In this document: piece by piece, positions 1 to 7,803 of the stretch
Position numbering within the stretch: the stretch's first letter is position 1
Layout: each line of letters opens with the position of its first letter
Source: Roridomyces roridus
Taxonomy: Eukaryota; Basidiomycota; Agaricomycetes; Agaricales; Mycenaceae
Assembly: GCA_029378245.1 (NCBI GenBank)
Contig: JARKIF010000478.1
Span: forward strand, 1-15,352
DNA: 15,352 nt
Direction of reading: 5' to 3'
Program-made: the position numbers and the translations under genes
The notes under the pieces: generated by a model
What the model was told of the DNA's origin: nothing
Databases searched by the model: none
The model's input: the letters and a program-made list of their open reading frames with translations, nothing else

Positions 1-5
1 TCGGC

Positions 6-341
6 ATGGACGACTTCTATACTGGAATGCGAGAGTTTCATGCGGCCAAAGGGTATGACCCTGGTGCGCTGGACGTGGCAAATGATTTGGGATACCCACT
101 GTACCAACTGGCTTGCGAGAAGGATCAGTTTCACACTTATTGTAAGTCTATCTATTCGCCGATTTGGGTGTATCTGACCTGGGATATCGATATCAGTGCG
201 GCACTTGGAAAGGAGAACAAATGTCACAGCTCAATCGAGGTGGTGGATAGTACGACGGATGAAACAGGCTTCGTCGTGGAAGAAGAGAACGATTTGTTCG
301 AGGACGGTGCGTTGACTTTGTTGAGCCCATCTGTGATTTGA
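6..341 (+). CDS. Unrecognised protein, edge fragment
   Basis: I do not recognise this gene. An ATG at 6 opens a 111-codon frame ending in TGA at 339-341, but the frame is also open to the window edge, so this may be the 3' part of a longer gene. The first 45 codons read like protein (GYDPGALDVANDLGYPLYQL). A good donor (GTAAGT at 142) and acceptor (ATCAG ending 196) suggest a 55 nt intron. The last 45 codons are acidic (DETGFVVEEENDLFEDGAL), like a natural C-terminus. Splicing at those sites does not join the two halves in one frame; it is off by one base, as happens in other genes of this window. No domain is evident. It is convergent with the F-box gene that ends at 733. Confidence 0.35.
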   Translation: MDDFYTGMREFHAAKGYDPGALDVANDLGYPLYQLACEKDQFHTYCKSIYSPIWVYLTWDIDISAALGKENKCHSSIEVVDSTTDETGFVVEEENDLFEDGALTLLSPSVI

Positions 342-732
342 GCCAAATGCAGCCCATCCAGCTGCACCAGGCGTGTATCACTTCAACCAGTTAGGCGAGA
401 CTGAAGTAACTCAACCGCCCCCCCGCGAGATGCTCATCATCTATATTCAACTGGCACTCATCGGCACCTGCTTTGCACTCACTTTGTTTGGTCTGTAGTT
501 CCCGTATATCACACGGTCGGACCCCGTATTAGGTCGTCCCGGAACTCCCTCGCTGGTGGGAAGTATGGATGGCCCCGTGTGATGGTTGCGGGCGTGGTTG
601 AAACCTTTTTTTCCTGTTCAGCCGACGGTGGAAAGTGAAAAAAAGTTGCTCGACGATGCCGGAAGACAAGAAATCAAAGCCAAATAAATATTCATCGGAA
701 CGCAGGAGTCTAAACATCTGTCGAATTTTCTT
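342..732. other. Intergenic spacer, convergent genes
   Basis: No convincing coding sequence is seen here. It lies between the stop of the edge gene and the stop of the disrupted F-box gene. The only structure noticed is a 9 bp inverted repeat (ATCACACGG at 508-516, CCGTGTGAT at 575-583), which could be a weak 3'-end structure or chance. Confidence 0.5.
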
Positions 733-1087
733 TCACTGCCCATCCCAAAAATCATCGAACCTTTCCTGTATAGCACCAATACCAGCTGACTCACATGTAA
801 GCTAACATCCTCGACCTTATTTTGAGAACACTCACAGAAATCAATCCTAGCGTCTCGTTCCACCTCCTCTCTCCCTAGTAACTGCCGCCACCGAAGCAGA
901 AAACCAGGCCCATCCAGCCACAGCCTTGTCCTCAATTCGGGACATTTCCTTCTCAGCGTATCCCGCACAGCGAGAAACTCGGGTACTAGCTCCTCGGGAG
1001 AAGAGGCAACTTCCTTGGGCACATAATATTCCCGCTGCCATGAAATCGCAAGATGCTGGAGAGCCGGCGGGAGGGTAGGCGTATCTG
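733..1087 (-). pseudogene. F-box gene, 3' part cut off by transposon
   Basis: This is the C-terminal part of the F-box gene whose 5' part lies at 9459-10681. On the minus strand the frame resumes at the target duplication and runs through LPPALQHLAISW and LWLDGPGFLLRWR. The second F-box copy at 14506-15274 has the matching LERLAITW and VWLDGYDFLFGWRR at the same place. A 50 nt intron (835 to 786, GTGAGT donor, GTCAG acceptor, CTTAC branch-like motif) leads to a last exon ending RFDDFWDGQ and TGA at 735-733. If the intron is retained, the frame instead runs to about 618. The segment is separated from its promoter and N-terminus by 8.4 kb of retrotransposon, so it cannot be made as part of the original protein unless the element is spliced out. 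The family is known as SCF-type substrate adaptors; the target is unknown. Confidence 0.75.
1083..1087. repeat. Target site duplication ATCTG, left
   Basis: The five bases directly before the 5' LTR are repeated exactly directly after the 3' LTR. This marks a normal integrase-mediated insertion of the whole 8371 bp element into the F-box exon. Confidence 0.93.
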
Positions 1088-1308
1088 TGTCATGATATGA
1101 CCCCAGGCAACAACCCGACGGGTTGTAACCCGATCAATCATCAACCATCAATACCCTAATCAGTGATCATCACTGATCGGCCGGGTCTTGTCTCAACCCC
1201 TGCTAACCCCTGCTTGCTACTCCACTCTCCCCTGCATTTAAACCCCTACTTGTCGTGATCGCCCCTGCTCCTACCCCCTATCTCCTCGTACTTAATTCGA
1301 TCATGTAG

Positions 1309-1316
1309 TATATATA
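1309..1316 (+). promoter_or_regulatory. LTR TATA box
   Basis: TATATATA in the LTR. A start about 31 bp downstream of its first base would fall at 1340, the first base of the 10 nt segment complementary to the primer binding site. The same box occurs in the 3' LTR at 9308-9315. Confidence 0.7.
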
Positions 1317-1319
1317 CCC

Positions 1320-1343
1320 GTCTACAGTCTCAGTACTGTAGAC
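1320..1343 (+). promoter_or_regulatory. 9 bp inverted repeat at the predicted start site
   Basis: GTCTACAGT and ACTGTAGAC flank a 6 nt loop. The repeat ends four bases into the predicted transcript. It could be a protein-binding palindrome at the core promoter; if transcription began upstream it would form a hairpin hiding part of the self-primer. Confidence 0.5.
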
Positions 1344-1349
1344 GAATCT
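1340..1349 (+). promoter_or_regulatory. Self-primer segment at predicted RNA 5' end
   Basis: AGACGAATCT is the exact reverse complement of AGATTCGTCT at 1462-1471. Its distance from the TATA box makes it the likely first ten bases of the genomic RNA. In Tf1 and sushi-type elements the RNA 5' end folds back, is cleaved and primes reverse transcription; the layout here matches that. Confidence 0.7.
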
Positions 1350-1461
1350 AGTCTATTCTCCCTACGGCTTGCTCTACCTCTTGAGTCTCGTCTGCTGCTC
1401 TTCGCTCGGTCGCCTCGTTCGTTGCCGACTAGAACCCGACTTAGCCCTAGGTGCTGACAAA

Positions 1462-1471
1462 AGATTCGTCT
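1462..1471 (+). promoter_or_regulatory. Primer binding site (self-priming type)
   Basis: AGATTCGTCT begins two bases after the LTR end, the usual place for a primer binding site. It pairs over 10 bases with 1340-1349. I see no resemblance to common tRNA-primed sites such as the TGG start for initiator tRNA. Confidence 0.72.
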
Positions 1472-1504
1472 CCCCTTTACTCGAACACTCGACCGAACGA
1501 AACG

Positions 1505-1663
1505 ATGGACCCTACCGCACTGGGTATACCGAACCGGGATGCGTTCCAGTCGACGGACGCCACCCACTACCAAGGATTGGATCAAACGGCACGCGAAGCC
1601 CACATATTCGATCGCGCTGAAGCGCTTAGCGCCGCCACTCGCGGTGATACGCAGCGTCACGCG
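1505..1663 (+). pseudogene. Gag N-terminus, cut by insertion
   Basis: An ATG in good context (ACGAAACGATGG) at 1505, about 165 nt after the predicted RNA start, opens a frame beginning MDPTALGIPNRDAF. It stays open to the duplicated TCACGCG at 1657-1663. The insertion then adds CAC TAG, a stop. At the right copy of TCACGCG (3428-3434) the codons CAC GCG fall in the frame of the main Gag ORF, and that ORF has no in-frame ATG before 3567. These facts make 1505 the true Gag start and 1664-3427 a later insertion. About 53 codons of N-terminal Gag are encoded here; their function beyond particle assembly cannot be read from the sequence. Confidence 0.7.
1657..1663. repeat. Short duplication TCACGCG, left of insertion 1
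   Basis: The same seven bases occur at 3428-3434. Removing one copy plus the sequence between them restores an open Gag frame, so this is the likely target duplication of the insertion. A shorter duplication (for example 5 bp ACGCG) cannot be excluded. Confidence 0.65.
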
Positions 1664-1729
1664 CACTAGTGTATAGTAGATTGCTCGAGTAGGTAATGTC
1701 CTAGAAGTAGACCGCGAAGCGATACAACT

Positions 1730-1770
1730 CCACAACACACTAACCACACAACACACACAACACACACACA
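1730..1770. repeat. CA/AAC-rich low-complexity tract
   Basis: About 40 bases built almost only of CA and AAC steps near the left end of insertion 1. No further meaning is seen. Confidence 0.7.
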
Positions 1771-2010
1771 ATTCCTTGACTAGCACGCTGACACCTAACG
1801 GTTGAGTTCGGGGTCGTCTGAAGTATACAGATAAGACTGATACTCCGCGGTTTGGTTCTCGGAAGCTTGTAGGTTGACTCTCGAGGTTTCACACCAAGTT
1901 CAATGTCTTTTGAACTAAGAGGAATCTCTTGACTGGTTTGTAGACTGCTCACAACGAACACGAGGTTACGATGTTAAAAGGTTTTATATTTTATTGACCG
2001 AAACACACAA

Positions 2011-2253
2011 TATCCAAACACCAATACAACTTCGATACAACACGAAGAGGAACTATAGCACAGAGGGCAACCCACTACCCCTTAAGTATGTTACTATAGC
2101 TGACCCAAGTTGAACCAGAGCTCGGGTGCCTTTGATATTGCGTCTAAGCTAAGAGAAATGATACAACAAATCTCCGCGGAAGTCACAAGACTGCACTATA
2201 ACCACAGATCAAGCTTCGACCCAATGTCTAGGCAAGAAGGCGTACAATGCAAT
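2011..2253 (+). repeat. Tandem unit 1 (243 bp)
   Basis: This unit is repeated with a 244 bp period at 2255-2497, with no differences seen by eye. Both copies contain an open stretch starting with TTG (NQSSGAFDIASKLREM), but it has no ATG start and no recognisable domain, so I do not call it a gene. Confidence 0.92.
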
Positions 2254-2254
2254 C

Positions 2255-2497
2255 TATCCAAACACCAATACAACTTCGATACAACACGAAGAGGAACTAT
2301 AGCACAGAGGGCAACCCACTACCCCTTAAGTATGTTACTATAGCTGACCCAAGTTGAACCAGAGCTCGGGTGCCTTTGATATTGCGTCTAAGCTAAGAGA
2401 AATGATACAACAAATCTCCGCGGAAGTCACAAGACTGCACTATAACCACAGATCAAGCTTCGACCCAATGTCTAGGCAAGAAGGCGTACAATGCAAT
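2255..2497 (+). repeat. Tandem unit 2 (243 bp)
   Basis: Second copy of the unit at 2011-2253. Identity of the copies points to a recent duplication or a duplication made during assembly. Right of the copy the sequence diverges at once (GCTGCAAGG). Confidence 0.92.
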
Positions 2498-3427
2498 GCT
2501 GCAAGGGCGGGATCTACAGGCCTTATATACTACTCCCTACTGGTCTGATGATATAACTACTATTACGCGCCTGCCATCCCTATTTCCGTACTTTCCCTAT
2601 AACCCTAGGTGCCCTGTCACCTATATTACATCCCCTCGAACCGCTTCGCGTGGTCCTGTTGCTTATGTTGCTGCTTGGCCCGTCTGATCGGTGGTCATGC
2701 CGCCTTGGCATTCGAGCCGATTGGCCTGGTAATTTGATTCCATCGTTTCATTACACTCTCTTGCTGAGCCAGCTCCCATTATGACTACAGCCCTCGACCC
2801 AGGTCCATAAATAACCTCGGTCCGCCATCTTCGTCATCCAGAGCTTACTCCTGGCATATTCTGTCAGACGCGATCATCGCTCTGATCGTCTGCCGCGACT
2901 CCGCCGCTTTTCATGATCATGATCGTACTCGGATCAGTTCTCGATCATACTAGTGTGCCTGCGCGAGTTCGACTCGCCCACTTGTCATCTCTTTTCTGGG
3001 TGTCTCTGCAATACCGGAACGAATGGTAGTATTTCCTCCAACTCGCCTACGCGAGCCACTCTGTTTGTATACATATATATAGACTTATACCGGTCCGCGA
3101 GGTACTCCGCGAACCTTGTCATGATAGTACTGCGCGTCCGCGCAACCTTCGTCTTTGCTCTATAGCTAGTCTAGCTCATTTCTGAATACACCTGGGCTTG
3201 GTATATCTCCTTGGGTATGGTATCTCCACAAGTAGTAGTCCCCGCGAACCGCCTATTGGAGTCACTACAACCGACCACTTGAACGAATAGCCAAGCGTAG
3301 TGTACTGACGACTTGTACTTGTCTCATTAATACACGAATAGCGACACGGAGCTCGGTCCTATCCCTTATTGTATATCACCTGACAGAGGCATTGGTGTGC
3401 GCACCAAAAGAGCTAATTAGCCAGATT

Positions 3428-3434
3428 TCACGCG
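3428..3434. repeat. Short duplication TCACGCG, right of insertion 1
   Basis: Right partner of 1657-1663. From its CAC GCG codons the Gag frame continues without a stop into the main Gag ORF. Confidence 0.65.
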
Positions 3435-4706
3435 TGCGAAATACGCAGTCGTATCAGCGGGCTATTGACGGAAATCTGGGGACCAGACGGGAACCCCGAG
3501 GCGGGGTTGCAAGCCGGCGTCTTGCACCTCCAGAACGATCTCCAGGATGCATTTCAACGCATCTCTATGATGGAGGATCACATTGCGAAGACCAACAGTG
3601 TCATGTTGGACATACTGAAGAATCAGTTGGACGCGAAGCAGGGAAGTGGCGATAAATCCCGCAGAGCGCGGGTTGCTGCCCCGGCCGACTTTTCGGGGGC
3701 TGCCGAGACCGTGGACGGGTTCTTGGCGGGTTGCTACCTCAACCTCCAGGACAACCCCGTATACGACAAGGACTCCGCCAAGATCAATTTTACCCTGTCC
3801 TACATGAAAGGAGGGTCCGCGGCAATCTGGGCAGAGAACGTAGTGAAGGCCATGCGCAACGGCAGCGGCACTGGCGCTTATACCACCTACGCGGCGTTCG
3901 AGGCCGACATTATCTCCAGCTTCAAAGGAGGAGCCCAGGTGGAGGAGGCCCAATCCAAGATGGAACACCTTCGGCAGGCGAATGGTACGGCCACGAGTTA
4001 TTTCACCATTCTCGATTCGTACAACAGGACGGCGGGATACGACGATACCACGCTTATCCGACTCCTCAAAACGGGCCTCAATCAAGAAGTGGTGGAATCG
4101 ATTTACGAGGGAGTTAACGGAGAACTCCCCAAGACCTATGCAGGGTGGAAAGAAGAAGCCATCAAACGTGATGGGCTCAAGAGGCAGTTCCGGGTCCTGA
4201 AGAATACCCTTTTGACGGGGGATAAAGCGGGATTCGGGAAAGCTGGAAACCCCAACTCGGGGTCGTACGGAGGCGGGGGACGGAACCCGATGCAGAACCC
4301 GAAACGGCCTGAAGGGTTCAATCGCACGGAAGGGTTCAACCGATTCGGCACCCAACGCGCGAACACGAACGCTTCAGGAAGCAATACCAGCAACCCCGTC
4401 GTACGTACCAGCACCGCTACGACTGCCAGTAATGTCTCGGCCCCCATGGACATCGATCGTACGAATACGGGCCGTCGTCAACCTAGCAGCGAAGTTCACT
4501 GCTATGGCTGTGGGCTCAAGGGGCACATTCGTCGCAACTGCCCGACCCATGCACACGTCACCACGCAGTTCCGTGCCATGGTGGAAGAACCCGACACCGA
4601 GAGAACTCGGAAGAGGAGTCCCCAGAGGATTTTTCCAACGACCGGGATTGAAAGCCACGTCCTCCCGGTCTTCCTCGATACCCCATGTACACAAGTCGTT
4701 CACTAA
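3429..4706 (+). pseudogene. gag: Gag polyprotein, main part with zinc knuckle
   Basis: This is the structural protein that packages the element's RNA. The frame is open from 3417 to TAA at 4704-4706. It shows an N-terminal coiled region (LQNDLQDAFQRISMMEDH), a Ty3-type Gag core (ARVAAPADFSGAAETVDGFL then YMKGGSAAIWAENVV, both usual Gag landmarks), a glycine/asparagine-rich linker, and one CCHC zinc knuckle CYGCGLKGHIRRNC at 4500-4541 (C-x2-C-x4-H-x4-C). After the knuckle an acidic run (NSEEESPEDFSND) is found in another frame near 4610-4660, and then the pre-protease region in a third. At least two single-base frame changes therefore end Gag early. The true start is probably the ATG at 1505, separated by insertion 1. 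The first in-frame ATG inside this part is 3567. Confidence 0.85.
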
Positions 4707-5141
4707 TCAATTCCATACTCTATTGAACGACAAAGATTCTCAAATCGTGGCCAACGAACAAGAAACCGACACTCCTGTCCCCGAGTGGAGGAGTAAGAAG
4801 CCGATACCCCGAAAGAAGGTTACAGTCGTACCCCCTACACCAAAGGCGTCGTGGAAGGGGCTACCACCCAACAGCGCCGAGCGACTGTTGGACCGAATGT
4901 ACGCGCAGCGTCCGCACGCAGTGGAGATGCTGCAGAATTGGACGTACAAAACCCGACGCATCGAAATTACCGAAGGATACGTGGAGGAACTACTGAGTCT
5001 CTACCGGCCCGACGCTCTTACAGCCATTGAAGAGCTGCAAAACCCGCCTTCCTTCATTCGCGCCATGGGCGGGGTTTCAGTAATGGTCCCTATGGTGGTG
5101 CAGGACTTGGCTAGCCTCCGTGGGTACACGGTGGTGGGGCT
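4660..5141 (+). pseudogene. Pol region before protease
   Basis: An open frame (phase of 4432) carries the segment linking Gag to protease: HKSFTNQFHTLLNDKD, then a basic stretch (EWRSKKPIPRKKV), then a helical part (NSAERLLDRMYAQRPHAVEM) and LASLRGYTV, which normally directly precedes the protease active site. The frame continues past the protease start into nonsense and stops at 5173-5175. Protease is in the next frame, so one base appears lost near the GGTGGTGGGG run at 5131-5138. I see no standard -1 slippery heptamer there, which favours mutation or sequence error over programmed frameshifting. Confidence 0.65.
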
Positions 5142-5573
5142 TTGGACACTGGGGCTACCGCGGAAGGATTCATGAACCAGTCGTTCGCCGAAAGGCATGG
5201 GCTCGACGTGGAGGATCTTCCGATGCCGGTACCTGTCTACAACGCGGATAACACCCCCAACGCGGGGGGCAAGATTCGACAAGTGGTCAGAATGCGCACT
5301 ACGGTGGAGGATCATGAGGAAGTAATGACCTTCGCCCTAACCAATACCGGGAAGACGGATGTCATTCTGGGGTACAAGTGGTTGAAACGGCATAACCCCG
5401 AGATTGACTGGAGTAACGGAAAGTTGTCCTTTACTCGCTGCCCGCCTGCGTGCCGCACCGAACGCCTCTGGAAGCAATGGGAGGCCGAAGACGAAGATGG
5501 GTTGGAACCCGACGATCGGGTATTCGTCACCCGAATTTACGAGGAAGGATTATCGGTGGCGATGGGGAGGTGA
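5142..5573 (+). pseudogene. Retropepsin-like aspartic protease, fused tail
   Basis: This is the aspartic protease that would cut the Gag-Pol polyprotein as a dimer. The active-site triplet Asp-Thr-Gly lies at 5145-5153 in the context LDTGATAEGFM, and the second family hallmark, V-I-L-G-Y-K-W-L, at 5361-5384. Residues between match retropepsin length (about 80 codons). After the protease the frame reads FVTRIYEE, normally the linker to reverse transcriptase, then breaks at 5539-5546 and runs out of frame to TGA at 5571-5573. The start shown is only where the protease frame becomes useful; there is no separate start codon and the protein would be made as part of Gag-Pol. Confidence 0.82.
5539..5546 (+). 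other. Junction of reverse transcriptase deletion
   Basis: ACGAGGAA can be read in two ways: in the protease frame as the end of RIYEE, and in the next frame as TRK of the TRKDYRWRWG motif that starts RNase H. All reverse transcriptase motifs, including the YxDD box, are absent between. The shared bases look like an 8 bp microhomology at which about 1.3 kb was lost; that size is inferred from the family. Confidence 0.75.
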
Positions 5574-6391
5574 GGAAAGGAGAGCGTTCGAAACGCTGAA
5601 GGATTTGGTCACCGCCGAACCGGTGCTGCACTTTCCAACTGACCATGGCGAATGGCGGATGGAAGCCGATTCCTCGGATTTCGCCACCGGAGCGGTGCTT
5701 TCTCAACTCCAGAACGGAGTCTGGGTCCCGATCGGGTTCTTGTCCAAATCTCTTAACGACACGGAACGAAATTACGACATTCACGACAAGGAAATGCTGG
5801 CGATTATGCGCGGTTTGTACGAGTGGAGGCATTTCCTTCAAGGCAGCAACAAAACCTTCGAGATTTGGACGGACCACAAGAATCTGGCTTACTTTATGAC
5901 GACGAAGAAGCTGAACCGGAGACAGGCACGTTGGTCGCTGGAGTTGAGTGAATACGACTTTGTGCTGATCCACAAACCCGGCAAAACGCATAACAAGACG
6001 GATGCCCTTTCGAGGCGAAATGGCCATGAAAAGGGGGCAAAGGATAACAGCGATATCACGTTGCTACCAGCGGATATATTTCAACAGATACCGAAGGAGG
6101 AATTTCTGCGAGCAATCCCAGAACAGGAGGGGGGGGACCAATTTTTGCAACGCATCAAGGACGCCCACGACAAGTGGGAGGATGCGGCCAAAGAAGGTTT
6201 GGCCAAAAGCAAGGATGAAGAAGCCGAGGAGGAGAACCCGACCTGGCAGGAACACAACGGGTTCTTGACTCGGCATGGATCGGTATACGTCCCTTCCAAC
6301 AAGGAGCTACGCCATCACATAACCCGGGCCCACCATGATACGTACATGGCCGGTCACCCTGGGCAATATCGAACGGCGGAATTGGTAGCGC
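5547..6391 (+). pseudogene. RNase H and first half of integrase zinc finger
   Basis: This frame begins in the RT/RNase H hinge (DYRWRWGGEERRAFETLKDL). The Ty3-type RNase H follows with its catalytic acids: Asp in EADSSDFATGAVLSQ, Glu in HDKEMLAIMRG, Asp in WTDHKNL and Asp in NKTDALSRR. A spacer then leads to the integrase N-terminus with the two histidines of the HHCC finger (HHITRAHHDTYMAGHPG). The frame is cut at 6391 by insertion 2, two residues before the expected ARNYYWP. RNase H would degrade the RNA of the RNA:DNA hybrid. Here it lacks the polymerase domain it is normally joined to, so it is unlikely to work. Confidence 0.88.
6387..6391. repeat. Target duplication AGCGC (or GCGC), left of insertion 2
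   Basis: AGCGC occurs here and at 7799-7803. Removing one copy and the sequence between them joins ELVA to RNYYW in frame, the usual integrase sequence. Confidence 0.8.
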
Positions 6392-7799
6392 TGATACGCC
6401 TGCAATATGAACACGCTAGGAATACGTGAAATTTCGCGATTTCTCTTATAACCAACAGTAGTATCATCTCACGAGAGCGCTAGTGCTGAGCCCAGAAGCA
6501 GCTAGTAGGATTACGATGCATGGTGTACTGTACGGGTCGAAGGGGAACCTAAGATGACTGACGGACCCACTCCGAAACACGTAGGAGTTCGTGCTAGTCC
6601 TCTTACCAATGGGAATATCTTATAACCAAGTCGTTGAGCTCTGGTTCAATCCGATGGTTACAAGGGAATTAGCAGCAATTGGGAATAAGCGGACGGTTGA
6701 GTCATTGATCACGATCGAGGCCTCAGCTGGAGTCATTACCAACCGGAATGATGGCGCCGGAAGATCGTGTGCCTGGTCCGTGATATCGGAACACGGGAGC
6801 ACTCTGGAATCACTACTTGCGAGCTTCGGAATGGTGTCTTTGACGACGGGATACCCAAGATGTGGGTATCGAATTAAAGCTACGGACCAGTACTATCCGG
6901 TCCTGGAACGATAGCGCAGAGTAGGAAAGATGGGAATAATGGAACTCGACTTCCGACCCTCGGCATCAGCCTTACCAAACTGAAACATGATGGATCGACG
7001 GCTGACTGAGCTTGGGATGGTGCGAGGATGGCGCCATCCAACCTGTAGACCAATGAAATAGCAAGGATACCCTAATTGCGTTGCGAGGATCGCATTCCTG
7101 TATTATTTATTAGATTGCCGGACTTGTATATAACTAGGTAGAGTGTTCCCTTGGAGGCCGAACAATCACCCCCGTCTGTTGTACGCATTAGCGTCTCTAA
7201 AGGGTTGTGCTTGGGCTTTCGAGGTGCACTGTGTTGGATAGTGGCTTCTTAAAGTTTGTACTAGTTGGAATCATATTATTTTGAATCGGAATCGTCGTCA
7301 TCGTTGAAACCAAATCGTCGTACTCGCCTCAATCAAGAATCTATTAAGCAATCAGTCAAGTCAAGTCGTTGGAACATCGTCGTATTTGGCTAGGGAATCT
7401 CAGTACCAGTCGGGAAGAAGAGTAGAATCGAGTTGCGAAGTTTCGGAATAAGGAATACGATCGGTGTTTGACCACCAACCCACCTACTACATCAATCTTA
7501 TCAACTACAGCTGAGAAGCTATACAATCTACCAAAAGGGTTGCTTGTTCCAGTCTCGACTGAACCTAATACCCGTCCCTTGGAAATACCACTTTCCTTCG
7601 GAATAAACTTATTACTTTCTCCCTCCACAACCTACTACCTGTATAAGGACCTGTATTGGGACTTTTACTCGTCTGAACACTCGCTACGAGCTCGTGTCTG
7701 TGTTGGTTATCTAAATAAGCTACTTGCTTATTCCTGTGTACCACCGTATACGATACAGTGGTGTTGGGTTTCTCCCTTGGGTTTAGAGCACATTCTTCA
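6392..7799. mobile_element. 1.41 kb insertion in integrase, possible solo LTR
   Basis: This segment lies exactly between the HH and CC halves of the integrase finger. With a 4 bp GCGC duplication its ends read TGATACG...ATTCTTCA, that is TG...CA, as expected for an LTR. It contains a TATA-like stretch (about 7128-7134, TGTATATAACT), a hairpin near its right end (7714-7732) and no convincing protein. A solo LTR of an unrelated long-LTR retrotransposon fits best, but a complete non-autonomous element is possible. With a 5 bp duplication AGCGC the right end would be C, not CA. Confidence 0.65.
7714..7732 (+). repeat. Hairpin near right end of insertion 2
   Basis: AATAAGC and GCTTATT, 7 bp arms with a 5 nt loop (TACTT). 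It lies about 70 bp before the right end, where a 3' processing structure of an LTR might sit. Function is not shown. Confidence 0.5.
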
Positions 7800-7803
7800 G
7801 CGC
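7799..7803. repeat. Target duplication AGCGC (or GCGC), right of insertion 2
   Basis: Right partner of 6387-6391; the integrase frame resumes here with GCG CGG AAT TAC. Confidence 0.8.

Larger units (their letters stand above)
1088..1459 (+). repeat. 5' long terminal repeat
   Basis: A 372 bp direct repeat with TG...CA ends and a 5 bp terminal inverted repeat TGTCA/TGACA. I compared it base by base with 9087-9458 and found no difference. It holds a TATA box (1309-1316), a likely transcription start near 1340, and several perfect short palindromes in the U3 part. Confidence 0.96.
1664..3427. mobile_element. 1.76 kb insertion in gag, class unresolved
   Basis: This segment separates two in-frame Gag parts and is flanked by TCACGCG. 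Its composition is AT-richer and stop-rich compared with gag. It contains a CA-rich tract (about 1730-1770), two tandem 243 bp units (2011-2253 and 2255-2497) and a TATA-like TATATATA (3074-3081). I see no transposase, reverse transcriptase or other recognisable protein. The ends, CACTAGTGTA and AGCCAGATTT, are not inverted repeats and do not give TG...CA, so it is not an obvious solo LTR. A non-autonomous element or a rearranged fragment of another retroelement are both possible. Confidence 0.6.

Noticed and set aside
766..835. 70 nt intron ending in TATACAG in the F-box tail
   Set aside because: It would create a stop exactly at the junction; the 50 nt intron ending at 786 keeps a longer, sensible tail.
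2011..2497. CRISPR-like or satellite array
   Set aside because: Only two long units without spacers in a eukaryotic retroelement; a simple tandem duplication explains it.
2961..2977. tRNA T-arm-like GCGAGTTCGACTCGC
   Set aside because: The loop is 5 nt when the stem is formed, not 7, and no acceptor or anticodon arms are found around it.
1664..3430. Insertion 1 as a simple solo LTR
   Set aside because: The right end can be read as CA, but the left end is CACTAG and not TG for any duplication length that fits both flanks.
3462..4355. 297-codon open frame on the minus strand
   Set aside because: It lies fully antisense to gag, which shows Gag motifs and a zinc knuckle; this frame has no recognisable domain.
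5112..5145. Programmed -1 frameshift before protease
   Set aside because: No X-XXY-YYZ heptamer is found in the right phase; similar one-base breaks occur in ordinary genes of the window, so loss of a base is more likely.
6591..6914. 107-codon open frame in insertion 2
   Set aside because: Non-repetitive but without any recognisable motif or supporting signals; probably chance in an LTR-like sequence.
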